Assembly (NCBI RefSeq): GCF_037176765.1
Contig: NC_090023.1
Span: 214,146,506 to 214,210,505 of the forward strand
DNA from: Anolis sagrei
Lineage: Eukaryota > Chordata > Lepidosauria > Squamata > Anolidae
DNA length: 64,000 nucleotides
Direction of reading: 5' to 3'
Below are positions 32,226 to 43,256 of the stretch, piece after piece. The notes beneath the pieces were generated by a model. It searched no databases. It worked only from the letters and a program-made list of their open reading frames with translations, and was not told the DNA's origin. The position numbers and the translations under genes are program-made. Position 1 is the first letter of the stretch, and each line of letters starts with the position of its first letter.

Positions 32226-32463
32226 ACAAACTTTGGTCTAAAATAAGGACTTACAAACTTGTACATTCAGCTGGAGGAATCAGCCTTGTACCCACATCAA
32301 GAAGCTCTGGATTAAGAGACTTGCAAAAAAGACTTACAAACTTTGATTTGTTATTCTCAAACTTTTGGTTTTCAAAAAGAACCTACAAACCTGTGCATTT
32401 GGCTGTAAGAATTAGTCGTTTATCCCATATAAGGAAATCTTTTGGTTTAGAGAATTGCATGAA
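32226..32463. repeat. Old two-copy tandem duplication
   Basis: Segments 32226-32335 and 32354-32463 share the succession 'aactttggt', 'acttacaaacttgtacattc', 'agctgg', 'agagacttgca' in diverged form. Origin unknown. Confidence 0.45.
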
Positions 32464-32765
32464 GTACACCTTGTAGTAGATGCCAGTATATTATCTGCAA
32501 TGTCTATATGGCATTAAGAGAAAATGGCAGCAGCTCTTGCAAGCTGTCATCCAGTCTGGTCTCCCATAATTAAAGGTTTTCCAGAGAAAACTATCAACTT
32601 CAGTGAGGCCATCTCAAGTTCTAGCACGTACCTAGATATGCCATGTACTGACTGGTAACGAGCATGTCATTGAGACTTCCCTATCTTGCATTAGCACATC
32701 TAACTTTGAGATTACACAAAAGACTGAGAGAAATTCTGGTAGTTGGCTGTGCTGTTTTGGGTGAG

Positions 32766-32957
32766 AGTTCATCTACAATGTAGAATAAATGCAGCTTGAG
32801 ACTGCTTGATCTGTCATGACTCAATGCTATGGTATCGTAGAATCTGTTACTTGGTGAAGCACCAGCACTCTTTGGCAGAGAGGACTAAAGACTTTGTGAA
32901 ACTACAATTCCCATGATTTAATAGCATTGAGCCATGACAATTAAAGCGGAGATCTAC
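32766..32957. mobile_element. Palindromic MITE (ACTGTAGAATTAATGCAG family)
   Basis: Left 'catctacaatgtagaataaa', middle 'caccagcactctttggcaga', right 'catgacaattaaagcggag'. An imperfect hairpin of a family found repeatedly from 32.8 to 44.7 kb. Confidence 0.6.
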
Positions 32958-33131
32958 CCAATATGTCTCTTGTCTTCCTTTTTTTTCTTTGTTTTGATAG
33001 AGGGTTGTCATCTCACTGTCAGAAAGATAAGCAAACTATAGAGACCTGAACTCTAATGGAGAAGGAGGATTGTTTTATCTCAGTCTAAGCATTAACTCAC
33101 TAAAATGCAATCCTGTAAATCAGTAGACTAC

Positions 33132-33469
33132 CAGTGGTCTGCAGGAACTAAAGTATAGTCCACGGCCTCACCATTAGTACAGTGTTGCAATGAGAGCAAT
33201 TGGTCTTGCAAAACCTTCTTATACTGCCGAGGCTTATTAAATATGATTTTCTGTGGGAGAGCAGATGGCGACTACTGGATGGCCTATGCTTTGTATCAGA
33301 AACTGGAGCTGATGTGGTCTATCCAATGCAATTTTCTGAATCAGCACTCCAAATAACCAAACTGAATATAAAGTTGGCCAAAAACTCATTCGTAACCCTT
33401 TTGGTACTAATGTTGGAGAGTGGTCCCTGGTCAAATCGTCCCTGGTCAAAAAAAGATTGGGAACCACTG
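33132..33469. mobile_element. Non-autonomous hAT element, 338 bp
   Basis: Ends cagtggtctgcaggaac and gattgggaaccactg have the CAG..CTG hAT form; no convincing 8-bp duplication remains. Interior has no transposase similarity that I recognise. Confidence 0.5.
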
Positions 33470-34017
33470 CTATAAATCTATATTCTAAATTAAACTGGGC
33501 TTAATCCCAGATGTGTACAGGACAGCAGCCTTAGAATTCGGAAAATTACTGTAGTGTTCTCATTCCTCTGAGTGATGTGATTTTCAATTTCAGAAGTCAA
33601 CATAGTTTTAGTTTCCTTTCAAATAAAGCTGCTGCAAATTCATGATATTTTGCAATATTTGCCTTTAATTGAACATAGGAGGAATTTCACATAACAATAT
33701 GCTGCCAAAAGGCTCCACTCCCAGAGTTGCGAAACTCATAACTGAGCTCAGTCTTCTCTGCTTTTCTCTTCCAGACTCTCCTAAGATTGCATCTTGTTGT
33801 CTTTGTTTATACAACCATCTATGCTCTTCTAAGAACTGGAATTGCAATGGCCTGTGGCTCAGAAATGAAGCACATGCTTGGGATACAGAACATCTCAAGT
33901 ACATTCCCCAGCACATCGATTTAGAAGCAATCTCAGATTGCAAAAACATCATTAGCTTCCAGCTGTGAAATATATTTGCCTCTCCCTTTCACAGGCCTCT
34001 GGAATCTGGCTCATTTA

Positions 34018-34105
34018 AGCTGCATCTGCATTGTAGAATGAATGCCATTTGACACTGCATGAACTGCCATGACTCAATGGTACGGAATCATAGCTCTCCA
34101 TGTAA
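34018..34105. mobile_element. Palindromic MITE fragment (left half)
   Basis: 'gctgcatctgcattgtagaa' to 'tacggaatcatagctctcc'; half of the family seen at 32766 and 35188. Confidence 0.5.
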
Positions 34106-34324
34106 CATCCCCAGATTTCTGATTTTAATATTCTGTATCTTGATTTCTCAAGAATTGCACCCATTCAAAATACCATTTCTCCATCATCATCTACTGTATT
34201 TTGCATCTCTGGAATTCAACTTCCTACATCAAATCTCCAGTAATGAATCTAAAATCAAATGCCTACTATTGTGTACACATTTTTTACATTGTGTAAACTC
34301 AGCAAGGCTGGGGTGAAAATTGCT

Positions 34325-35105
34325 GGAAGGAACATTAACGCCTTAGATATGCAGATGATACCACTTTGATGGCTGAAAGCGAGGAGAAGCTGAGGAGCCT
34401 TCTAATCAAGGTGAAAGAAAAAAGCGCAAAACCTGGGTTGCAGCTAAACATAAAAAAAACCAAGATTGTCGCAACAAGAATGATTGACTACTGGGAAGTA
34501 GAGGGAGAAAACGTGGAGGCAGTGACAGACTTTGTATTTCTAGGTGCAAAGATTAATGCAGACGTAGACTGCAGCCAGGAAATCGGGAGACGCTTACTTC
34601 TTGGGAGGAGAGCAATGATAAAATAGTGAAGAGTAGAGACATCACACTGGCAACAAAGATCTGCATAGTTAAAGCAATGGTATTCCCCATAGTCACCTAC
34701 GGATGTGAGAGGTGGACCATAGAGAAGGCTGAGCGAGGGAAGATAGATGCTTTTGAACTGTGGTGCTGAAGGAAAATTCTGAGAGTGCCTTGGACCGCGA
34801 GAAGATCCAAGCAGTCCATACTTCAGGAAATAAAGGCTGACTGCTCATTGGAGGGAAGGATAGTAGGGGCAAAGATGAAGTACTTTGGCCACATCATGAG
34901 AAGAAAGGAAAGCTTAGAGAAGACAATTATGCTGGGGAAAATGGAAGGAAAAAGGAAGAGGGGCCATCCAAAGGCAAGATGGATGGCATCCTTGAAGTGA
35001 CTGGATTGACCTTGAAGGGGGTGGTGACAGCCGACAGGGAGCTCTGGTGTGGGCTGGTCCATGAGGTCATGAAGAGTCGGAAACGACTGAATGAATGAAC
35101 AGCAA
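34325..35105 (+). mobile_element. Bov-B LINE (RTE clade), 3' third of ORF2 and tail
   Basis: A readable frame begins MAESEEKLRSLLIKVKEKSA then LNIKKTKIVA and VEAVTDFVFLGAKINADVDC, followed by LLLGRRAMIK. In other frames come TYGCERWTIEKAERGKIDAF, RRSKQSILQEIKADCSLEGR and YFGHIMRRKESLEKTIMLGK. All match the reverse transcriptase palm/thumb and C-terminal region of Bov-B. The end ('gaagagtcggaaacgactga') is the tail shared with Sauria SINEs. 5'-truncated and broken by internal stops and frameshifts. Confidence 0.9.
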
Positions 35106-35187
35106 CAAACTCTTTGGGAAATTGGAAATGCCAGAATAAGTTGGAGAAATTCTAATAAATGGATTGGAAATGGTTTCAGCAAACCCA

Positions 35188-35402
35188 GTGATGCATCCAT
35201 AAGGTAGAATTAATGCAGTTTGAAACCACTTCAACTTCCCTGGTTCAGTGCTATGGAATCATAGCAGTTGCAGTTTGGTGAGTAACCTGCAATTCTTGGC
35301 AGAGATGGCTAAAGACCTTGTAAGGTACAACTCCCATAGTATTGAGCCATAGCAATTGAAGCAGTGTCAAAGTACATTCATTCTACAGTGTAGATGCACC
35401 CC
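35188..35402. mobile_element. Palindromic MITE (ACTGTAGAATTAATGCAG family), near full length
   Basis: 'aaggtagaattaatgcagtt' on the left and 'cattctacagtgtagatgca' on the right are inverted ends; the centre has 'cttggcagagatggctaaag'. About 215 bp. Confidence 0.7.
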
Positions 35403-35754
35403 AGAGTTTAACCATAATCATTTGCTAATCTTTTAAAAAACAAACTATGTCCAGTTATTTCGTTAGGAGAAGGATCACAGGGATAAGATAGCTTTCTGTT
35501 CTTTAGTAAGAGCTCCTGGCATGAAAGCGTGGGCGGCGAGTTCATTCTTGAAAGAGACAGCCCCAGTTCACAGTCTTGCCAAACTCATTCCAGCTACAGA
35601 CCTGGAGTCACAAAACAATTTCCTCCTCTGCTCTTTTCATTGGCTGAAGGGCTCTCCTCCCCTTGCGCATGGCTTTTAGCCTTCTGTTCGCTTAGGGACA
35701 GTAAGCAAATTAGTGCATTTTCTCGTTTATGCAAACAAAATGTAAAAAAAAAAA

Positions 35755-35905
35755 GTCCCTTCCACACAGCTGAATAAAATCCTACAATTATCTGTTTTTA
35801 AACTGGGATATATGACAGTGTGGACTCAGATATTCCAGTTCAAAACAGATATTGTAGGTTATTTTGCCTTGATATTCTTGGTTATATGGCTGTGTGGAAG
35901 GACCC
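35755..35905. mobile_element. Palindromic MITE, GGGCCCTTCCACAC family
   Basis: gtcccttccacacagctgaa ... tatggctgtgtggaaggacc with the internal 'gccttgatattcttggtta'. Adjacent to an A-run at 35745. Confidence 0.75.
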
Positions 35906-35971
35906 AATGGTCTGAAGAAACATCCACAATAAACAAGACATGTTTATTTTACCTGTAGCATTTGGGAAGGG

Positions 35972-36400
35972 TTCAGGTACATCTATACTATGGAAATTAA
36001 TGCGGTTTGACACAACTTTGACTGCCATAGCTCAGTATTATGGAATCATAGGAGTTTAGTTTTAGAAGATCTCTGGCCTTCTCTACCAGAGTGCAGGTGC
36101 CTCGCCAAACTACAATTCCCAGGATTTTGTATCATTGAGCCATGGCAGTTAAAGTGGATGGTGTGTATATGCATCACAGAGACTGACCTCAAAATGCATT
36201 AATTCTACAGTGCAGAGGCTTGCTTCAAACTGCATTAAGTAGGCAGTACATATGGGGCCAAAGTCCAGGGATACTATGAAATAGACACTATAATGGGCAT
36301 GAGAATGATCTGAGTGTGGACTTAGATAACCCAATTTAAAGCATATCTTGTGGGATTTTCTGCCTTGATATTCTGGGATATTCTGTGTGGAAGGGCCCCA
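35972..36400. mobile_element. Two damaged palindromic MITEs side by side
   Basis: 35972-36160 holds the ACTGTAGAATTAATGCAG family ('atctatactatggaaattaa'; 'gagccatggcagttaaagtg'). From about 36310 a right half of the GGGCCCTTCC family ends with 'ctgtgtggaagggcccc'. The segment 'gcatcacagagactgacctc' (about 36170) recurs inverted near 36535-36553. Confidence 0.55.
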
Positions 36401-37092
36401 AATTGCATGGTGAAACTGATCAAGGAAAGGGCACTCCAGTAATCTACATGCCGCGATGAACATGCATAGATGGACCCCCCCCCCCCCCCAAATTACCAGC
36501 CATAAAGCCATGGATCCTGGAACCAATTTGAGGTCAGTCTCTGTGATGCATATACACACCATCCAGGCCTCAAAGTAGTTCCAGGATTTCACATGTAATT
36601 ATCTGCACAATGAAATTGTTTCTTCCTTTGTTGGTTTCTCACCACCTAAGTGATCAGTATAGGTGTGCCTCAGGGTTCAAATCCCTGCTCAGCCATGGAA
36701 ACCCACTGAATGACCTTGATAAGTCACATGCTCCCCCCCCCCCCCAAATATCCCAAGATAGGGTCTCCTTAAGTCAGAACCGACATGAAAGGACACAACG
36801 GGGCTGGATTAGCCATTAAGCAAAACAAACATGTGCTTAAGGCATCAAGGGAAGGGAAGCACCACTGAAAAATTCCATTGCTGGATTTACCATGGACCCT
36901 ATGGTGCAAAAGTGCAATTAGTGCCGCTAAACCACATTCCACAAAAAAAAGACTCCCACAATAAAAGATTTTGCAATCAGAAGAAGTAGGGGGAAACTTT
37001 TCAAAGAAAAATAAAGTGGAAGTATAAAAAACATTATTTTCCATTTCATTGTAAGTTTTGTTTCATTTCCAAAAAATGTATGTTTTGTTATT

Positions 37093-37215
37093 GTTAATAT
37101 TTTATTTATTTATTTATTTACAGCTTTTATATTCCACCCTTCTCACCCTGCAGGGGACTCAGGGCGGATTACAGTGTACACATATATGGCAAACATTCAA
37201 TGCCAATTTTTGACA
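37093..37215 (-). mobile_element. LINE 3' tail (CR1/L2 type)
   Basis: (TTTA)n then 'ttatattccacccttctcac' and 'ggcaaacattcaatgcc', inverted LINE end equal in content to the tail at 43.85-43.96 kb. Confidence 0.65.
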
Positions 37216-38057
37216 TACAATTTTTGACATATAAATTTTGAACTGGAGATGTATTATATATATATATAGCAGCACCAAAACATTTAAAGTGCTTACTGAC
37301 TCGAACGGGCTGAATCCAACACTCCTTTCAACCTTAGAAAACCCAATTATCAGTTTGTCTTAGGCAGGCCCTATGAACATGGACCATTTAATCCAGTACA
37401 AAGCTAGCTTTGAACTGTGGTGGCCAGACAACAAACACCCACAAAAGCATGTGAAAGAAAATCCTTAATGCTCATCAGTATCCATGGCTTGTGAACTCAT
37501 CAACTGGACCTCAAAATGGTTCCAGGGTTTCCTATGTAATCATCTGCACAGTGAAACCATTTTTTTCAATACTGGTTTGAAACAGCATTAAATAGTTCAT
37601 GTAGATGGGGCCTCAGAGTGGCACACAAGAACAATACATAAAGACAATAAAAATAAAGCTGGGACAGGCGCCAAATTGTCCTCGTGGGCTCAAAAACACC
37701 CATGAAGAATAGTCAGCATACTCAATCATGAGAGATGCAATTGAATCATCTGGAGGGTTCCACATTCCTCATATCTAGATAAAAGAAAACGCTGATATGC
37801 TGTATTATGACATAGCGAAATACAACAAACAGTATATTCACTTGGCCGTACAATGCAGTCTATACAGTCTATATACCAGATAGTTCTAGTATATCTATCT
37901 TAACTCATATTTATTGAGTATCTCACCTTTCTCTTGACATGGGACCCAATGTTAAAAGAAGACTGAAGTAAAACCTCATGGTAAAAAAGGAGAACATAAA
38001 TAAGCTGTCACGTTTGCACTTCAAGAACAATAACAAGGGCAGCACACACATCCCATT
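37216..38057. other. Intergenic stretch without recognised features
   Basis: Apart from a short (TA)n at 37256-37267, I recognise nothing in this span. Confidence 0.4.
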
Positions 38058-38200
38058 GAGGGTACATCTACACTGTAGAATTAATGCGGTCTGACATCAG
38101 TTTAGCTGCCACGGCTCAATGCTATGTAGTTTGGTGAGGCTCCAGCTCATTTCAGCAAAGAAGACGAAAGACCTTGAAAAATTACAACTCCCTTGACTCT
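38058..38200. mobile_element. Palindromic MITE, internally deleted
   Basis: 'ggtacatctacactgtagaa' start, middle 'tagtttggtgaggctccagc', right end missing after 'aattacaactccc'. Confidence 0.55.
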
Positions 38201-38569
38201 AACACGTGCCATTTTCCCCATAATATTAGAGAAAACATTTTGTTTCCAGGGACAAAGGCTAAGAAAGTCCCTCTTTCTGTTTTGTGAAGAAAAAATCTAT
38301 CCAATGTATAGCTGAAGAAAGAGACATCATCTTGCATTGCCCCTGAGGGTAGTACACAGTTCTTAAACTGCTGCAAATTACTTTCTGTGGCCTATAAATG
38401 AATCAAGCAGGTCCAGACCTGCTATTAGTGAGAGCATAATGTGGTTGCTCGAGGTAGCAGATGTGTTTATATATTTCTAGAGTCTTTTTCTGTCTCCTGG
38501 CTGTTCATACACTTCTCAGAAAAACATCCTTGTGGAGGATCCTTATCTTGGGTGGGTTGGCAATCAATT

Positions 38570-38838
38570 TGAGGTACAAACTTTGGTCCTCCAGGTGTTT
38601 TGGACTTCCAGCTGTTAGGATTTGTGGGAGCTGAAGTCCAAAACACCAGGAGGGCCAAAGTTTGCCAATGCCTGGTCTACATTGTAGAATTAATGCAGTT
38701 TGCCACCACTTGCACTCCTCTATACTATGGAATCCTGAGAGTTTCAGTTTGGTGAGGCACCAGCTCTGTTTGGCAGAGAAAGGCCATAGCAGTTCAAGTG
38801 GTGTCAAACTGCATTAATTCTACAGTGTAGATGCACTC
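38570..38838. mobile_element. hAT-like MITE followed by a palindromic MITE
   Basis: 38570-38675: hairpin 'cctccaggtgttttggactt' / 'aagtccaaaacaccaggagg'. 38680-38838: 'tacattgtagaattaatgca' ... 'attaattctacagtgtagat'. Both are short inverted-repeat elements. Confidence 0.65.
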
Positions 38839-38894
38839 TAGGACTCTTGGGGAGGGGACCTGGGTTCAGCTATGAAAACCCATAATATGTGATT

Positions 38895-39400
38895 AGCCAC
38901 AGAGTAGCCATTGAAATCCACAAGCATGTGGACAATTTTAACAGAAAGAAACCATGAAAATGAACAAAATCTGGCTGCCAGTATTAAAAAAAACCTCTAA
39001 AATTGAAACAGTAAATAAAAAACAAAACTCAAACACAGGGGAACTCCAGACAAGAAACCATCAGGAACACCTAATCACCTCTCAAGAAAGGAATTTCCTG
39101 GGCAGTAACAAGCCACACCTAAAAATTATCAGGCCATCAAATGCTAATCAAGGTGGCCAATTGAAACATTCATACCTAGCTCCAATAAACAAGAGTTCTT
39201 TCTCCCACCCTGGACCTTCCACAGATATATAAATCCAATTTCCTTAGTTTCCAACAAACCTCACAACCTCTGAGGATGCTTGCCACAGATAAAGGTGAAA
39301 CGTCAGAAGAGAATGCTTCTAGAGCATGGCCATACAGTCCGATAAATCTACAACAACCCAGTGATTCCAGCCATGGAAGCCTTCGACAATACATAAATAA
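38895..39400 (+). mobile_element. Penelope-like retroelement 3' part
   Basis: Reads IEIHKHVDNFNRK (interrupted), then KMNKIWLPVL and the terminal modules. It includes a hammerhead-like 'cctctgaggatgcttgccac ... gtgaaacgtca' at 39278-39311 and the terminus 'gattccagccatggaagcct'. One of the longer copies in the window, degenerate. Confidence 0.7.
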
Positions 39401-39589
39401 AGTGTATTATTATGATTATGATTATTATTGTTGTTGTTGAAAAATGAGTTGTACATTCTTTATTTCCCCTTCTTACTTCTCTGCTGAGTAAATGGATACT
39501 ATGAAGTAACACACCTCACAACCTCTGAGGATACCTGCCATAGATGTAGGCGAAACGTCAGGGGCGCATGCTTCTGAAACATGGCCATA

Positions 39590-39943
39590 CAGTGGGGGTC
39601 CTCAAACTAAGGCCCGGGGGCCGGATACGGCCCTCCAAGGTCATTTACCCGGCCCTCACTCAGTCAACCTAAGTCTGAAATGACTTGAAAGCATACAACA
39701 ATCCTATCTCATCAGCCAAAACCAGGCCCACACTTCCCATTGGAATACTAATAAATTTATATTTGTTTAAATTGTTCTTCATTTTAATTACTGTATTGTT
39801 TTAAAGTGTTTTTTGCACTACAAATAAGATATGTGTACTGTGCATAGGAATTCATTCATGCTTTTTTCAAATTATAATCTGGCCCTCCAACACTTTGAGG
39901 GACTGTAACCTGGCCTTCTGTTTAAAAAGTTTGAGGACCCCTG
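39590..39943. mobile_element. Non-autonomous hAT element, 354 bp
   Basis: cagtgggggtcctcaaacta ... aaaaagtttgaggacccctg, with 'ggcccgggggccggatacgg' inside. Inserted within a Penelope module. Flanks do not match as an 8-bp duplication, suggesting later rearrangement. Confidence 0.75.
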
Positions 39944-40202
39944 TTCTAGAGGCATTCTCTCCTGATGTTTCGCCTGCACCTATGGCAAGCATCCTCAGAG
40001 GTAGTGAGGTCAGACCTTACTACCTCTGAGGATGCTTGCCATGAATGCAGGCAAAACGTCAGGAGAGAATCCCTCTAGAACATGGCCATATGGCCATATA
40101 GCCCGAAAAAACCTACAACAACCCCATAAAGTGTATTATTATAATTATGATTATTATTGTTGTTGTTGCGGAAAAATGAGTTGTACATTCTTTATTTTAA
40201 TT

Positions 40203-40450
40203 ACTACAAGAGAGGAGATTCCATCTGAACATTAGGAAGAACTTCCTGACTGTGAGAGCCGTTCAGCAGTGGAACTCTCTGCCCCGGGGTGTGGTGGAGG
40301 CTCCTTCTTTGGAGGCTTTTAAGCAGAGGCTGGATGGCCATTTGTCAGGGGTGATTTGAATGCAATATTCCTGCTTCTTGGCAGGGGGTTGGACTGGATG
40401 GCCCATGAGGTCTCTTCCAACTCTATGATTCTATGATTCTATGATTCTAT
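40203..40450 (+). mobile_element. CR1 LINE 3' end
   Basis: 'gagaggagattccatctgaa', 'ccgttcagcagtggaactct', 'ggggttggactggatggccc' and the diagnostic terminal ATTCTATG-type repeats (40424-40450). Breaks the second copy of the local duplication, so it is younger than it. Confidence 0.85.
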
Positions 40451-40508
40451 TTCCTCTTCTTACTTCTCTGCTGAGTAAATGGATACTATGAAGTAACACA
40501 CCTCACAA

Positions 40509-40549
40509 CCTCTGAGGATGCCTGCCATAGATGTAGGCGAAACGTCAGG
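40509..40549 (+). ncRNA. Hammerhead-ribozyme-like motif (Penelope terminus)
   Basis: CCT / CTGAGGA / stem II gcctgc...gtaggc with loop catagat / GAAAC-GTC / AGG. This follows the hammerhead order: helix I (CCU:AGG), core CUGANGA, helix II, core GAAA, very short helix III, cleavage after GUC. Penelope-like elements are known to carry such minimal hammerheads. Activity is not shown. Confidence 0.55.
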
Positions 40550-40618
40550 GGAGCATGCTTCTGAAACAGGGCCATACAGCCTGGAAAACTCACAGCAACC
40601 CAAAGCTTCAGTGTTTCC

Positions 40619-40731
40619 TAGGGTTTGGGACTTCAGGTCCCGGAATCCCTTTTCAGTGGTACGAAACAGCTGAGGCTTTTGGGAGTTGAAGTCCACATTT
40701 GGCAGAGCTAGAGTCTAGGTTGAGAACCACT
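40619..40731. mobile_element. Diverged hAT MITE relic
   Basis: cagtgtttcctagggtttgg ... gtctaggttgagaaccact; poorly conserved arms. It borders the NT5C2 CpG-rich promoter. Confidence 0.5.
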
Positions 40732-40769
40732 AGCCGGAAGTGACTTGAAGGCACACGGCAGCAACGAAG

Positions 40770-40994
40770 GGGTTAACGTGTTGCCGCCTCCTCCTCCTCT
40801 TCTGTCGCTTTGCGGCACGGCCTGAGAGTGGCACGTTGCTTCCGCTCCCTAACTGATTCAGGGCGGGAAAGAAGGGGAGGAGGGGGGCCTCTTGCGCATG
40901 CGCGGCGCGTGGAGGGCGGTCTCGCGCTGCGGCAGCCCAGCGGCTCGGTTTCCTTTGAGGCAGAAGCGAGGAAGGAAGGAAGCGAGCCAGGAAG
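40770..40994 (+). promoter_or_regulatory. NT5C2: NT5C2 CpG-rich promoter and probable non-coding exon 1
   Basis: A CpG-dense block ('cttgcgcatgcgcggcgcgt', 'ctcgcgctgcggcagcccag') includes GCATGCGC, an NRF1-like site. It ends at 40994 in a consensus splice donor, GGAAG|GTGAGT. It lies upstream of, and in the same orientation as, the first coding exon at 58539, as expected for the untranslated first exon of NT5C2. The exact transcription start and exon limits are inferred, not seen. Confidence 0.6.
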
Positions 40995-41164
40995 GTGAGT
41001 GGGCGCAACAGGCCGAGCGACCGTTAGACGGGTCTGTGTGTGAGGACCAGGGCCAGGAGCCACGGCTGAAACCAAAAAAGGGAGAAAGAGAGAGAAAGAA
41101 AGTCACCAAAAGGCAGCCCGTCTCGCTTATTATGTTCTGCCTCTCACGGCCCTTCTTTTCTGTG

Positions 41165-41270
41165 GGGTCTTCAAGCCTGGCAAAGAGTACTGGGGCCTCA
41201 CCAAGTTACAACTCTCATGATTCCATAACCGTTGAAAGGGGGTATTAAACTGCACTCTTTCTCAGGGAGC
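41165..41270. mobile_element. Palindromic MITE fragment (right half)
   Basis: 'ggcctcaccaagttacaact' and 'aagggggtattaaactgcac' match the right half of the ACTGTAGAATTAATGCAG family. Confidence 0.5.
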
Positions 41271-41300
41271 TCTGATTTAATTAAACCTTCTCTTTCTCTC

Positions 41301-43080
41301 TGGGTTCATCTTCACTGTAGAATTAATACAATTTGGTGCCTCTTTAACCACCCTGCTTGAATGCTATGTTGCTGTGGGATTTGTAGTTTGGGGAGGCACC
41401 AACACACTTTGGCAGAGAAGGGTAAAGACTTTGCAAGACTACAACTCCTAGGATTCAATTTCAATGAGCCATAGCAGTTGAAGAAGAAGAAGCAGAAGAG
41501 GAGGAAGAAGAAGAGGAGGAAGCAGCAGCAGCAGAAGAAGCACAAGAACAAGAACTACTTTATTTTTCTACTCCACCTCCATCTCCCCGAAGGGACTCGG
41601 GGAGACATATAATAGCATAAGAAATAGCATGGGAACAGAGCAATTAAACAGTATCGGGATTAGTATCAGGGACTTTGTAGTTTGGGGAGGCACCAACACA
41701 CTTTGGCAGAGAGGGGTAAAGACTTTGCAAAACTACAACTCCTAGGATTCAGTTTCAATGAGCCATAGCAGTTGAAGAAGAAGAAGCAGAAGAGGAGGAA
41801 GAAGAAGAGGAGGAGGAAGCAGCAGCAGAAGAACAAGAACTACTTTATTTTTCTAGTCAGCCTCCATCTCCCCGAAGGGACTTGGGGAGATGTATAATAG
41901 CATAGGAAATAGCATGGGAACAGAGCAATTAAACAGTATCAGGATTAGTATCAGGGACTTTGTAGTTTGGGGAGGCACCAACACACTTTGGCAGAGAAGG
42001 GTAAAGACTTTGCAAGACTACAACTCCTAGGATTCAATTTCAATGAGCCATAGCAGTTGAAGAAGAAGAAGCAGAAGAGGAGGAAGAAGAAGAGGAGGAA
42101 GCAGCAGCAGCAGAAGAAGCACAAGAACAAGAACTACTTTATTTTTCTACTCCACCTCCATCTCCCCGAAGGGACTCGGGGAGACATATAATAGCATAAG
42201 AAATAGCATGGGAACAGAGCAATTAAACAGTATCGGGATTAGTATCAGGGACTTTGTAGTTTGGGGAGGCACCAACACACTTTGGCAGAGAGGGGTAAAG
42301 ACTTTGCAAAACTACAACTCCTAGGATTCAGTTTCAATGAGCCATAGCAGTTGAAGAAGAAGAAGCAGAAGAGGAGGAAGAAGAAGAGGAGGAGGAAGCA
42401 GCAGCAGAAGAACAAGAACTACTTTATTTTTCTAGTCAGCCTCCATCTCCCCGAAGGGACTTGGGGAGATGTATAATAGCATAGGAAATAGCATGGGAAC
42501 AGAGCAATTAAACAGTATCAGGATTAGTATCAGGGACTTTGTAGTTTGGGGAGGCACCAACACACTTTGGCAGAGAAGGGTAAAGACTTTGCAAAACTAC
42601 AACTCCCAGGATTCAATTTCAATGAGCCATAGCAGTTGAAGAAGAAGAAGAAGAGGTAGCAGCGGAGGAAGAGGAGGAAGAAGAAGAGGAGGAGGAGGCA
42701 GCAGAAGAAGAAGAAGCAGAAGAACAAGAACTACTTTATTTTTCTACTCCGCCTCTATCTCCCCAAAGGGACTCGGGGAGATGTATAATGGCATAGGAAA
42801 TAGCATGGGAACAGAGTAATTAAACAGTATCAGGATTAGTATCAGGGACTTTGTAGTTTGGGGAGGCACCAACACACTTTGGCAGAGAAGGGTAAAGACT
42901 TTGCAAAACTACAACTCCCAGGATTCAATTTCAATGAACCATAGCAGTTGAAGAAGAAGAAGAAGAAGAGGCAGCAGCGGAGGAAGAGGAGGAGGAGGAG
43001 GAGGAGGAAGCAGCAGCAGCAGAAGAACAAGAACTACTTTAGTTTTCTACTCCACCTCCATCTCCCCGAAGGGACTCGGG
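41301..43080. repeat. Higher-order tandem array in NT5C2 intron 1
   Basis: Six units start with tttgtagtttggggaggcac at 41380, 41674, 41959, 42253, 42538 and 42850; spacings 294, 285, 294, 285, 312. Each unit joins the right half of a palindromic MITE, a (GAA/GGA/GCA)n tract and an inverted LINE 3' tail ('ccatctccccgaagggactc'). Units 1 and 3 look identical by eye, as do 2 and 4, giving a 579-bp higher-order repeat. The left half of the founding MITE is at 41301-41379. Confidence 0.95.
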
Positions 43081-43256
43081 ACGGCTTACATGATGCCAAG
43101 CCCAGGCAGAATACAATTAAAAACAGAACAATACCAAATTTCAAATTAAAAATAGCATAAAACAGCATAACAGTAGTAAGCAAGCATCAAGCAACAACAG
43201 ACTAATTTTGGAGGGGAGGTGGGAGGAAGGAGGCCAGTATGCGAAACTGGTTAAAG

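Larger units (their letters stand above)
39391..40604 (+). repeat. Tandem duplication carrying Penelope termini
   Basis: The stretch 39391-39590 ('aagtgtattattatgattat', 'gagttgtacattctttattt', 'ctctgctgagtaaatggata', hammerhead-like core) recurs at about 40127-40604. The second copy is interrupted by a CR1 3' end. The copies also frame a hAT element (39590-39943) and further inverted Penelope modules (39944-40125). Confidence 0.75.

Noticed and set aside
34366-35000. Open frames that might be a host gene
   Set aside because: They are Bov-B LINE reverse transcriptase C-terminus, interrupted by stops and ending in the Bov-B tail.
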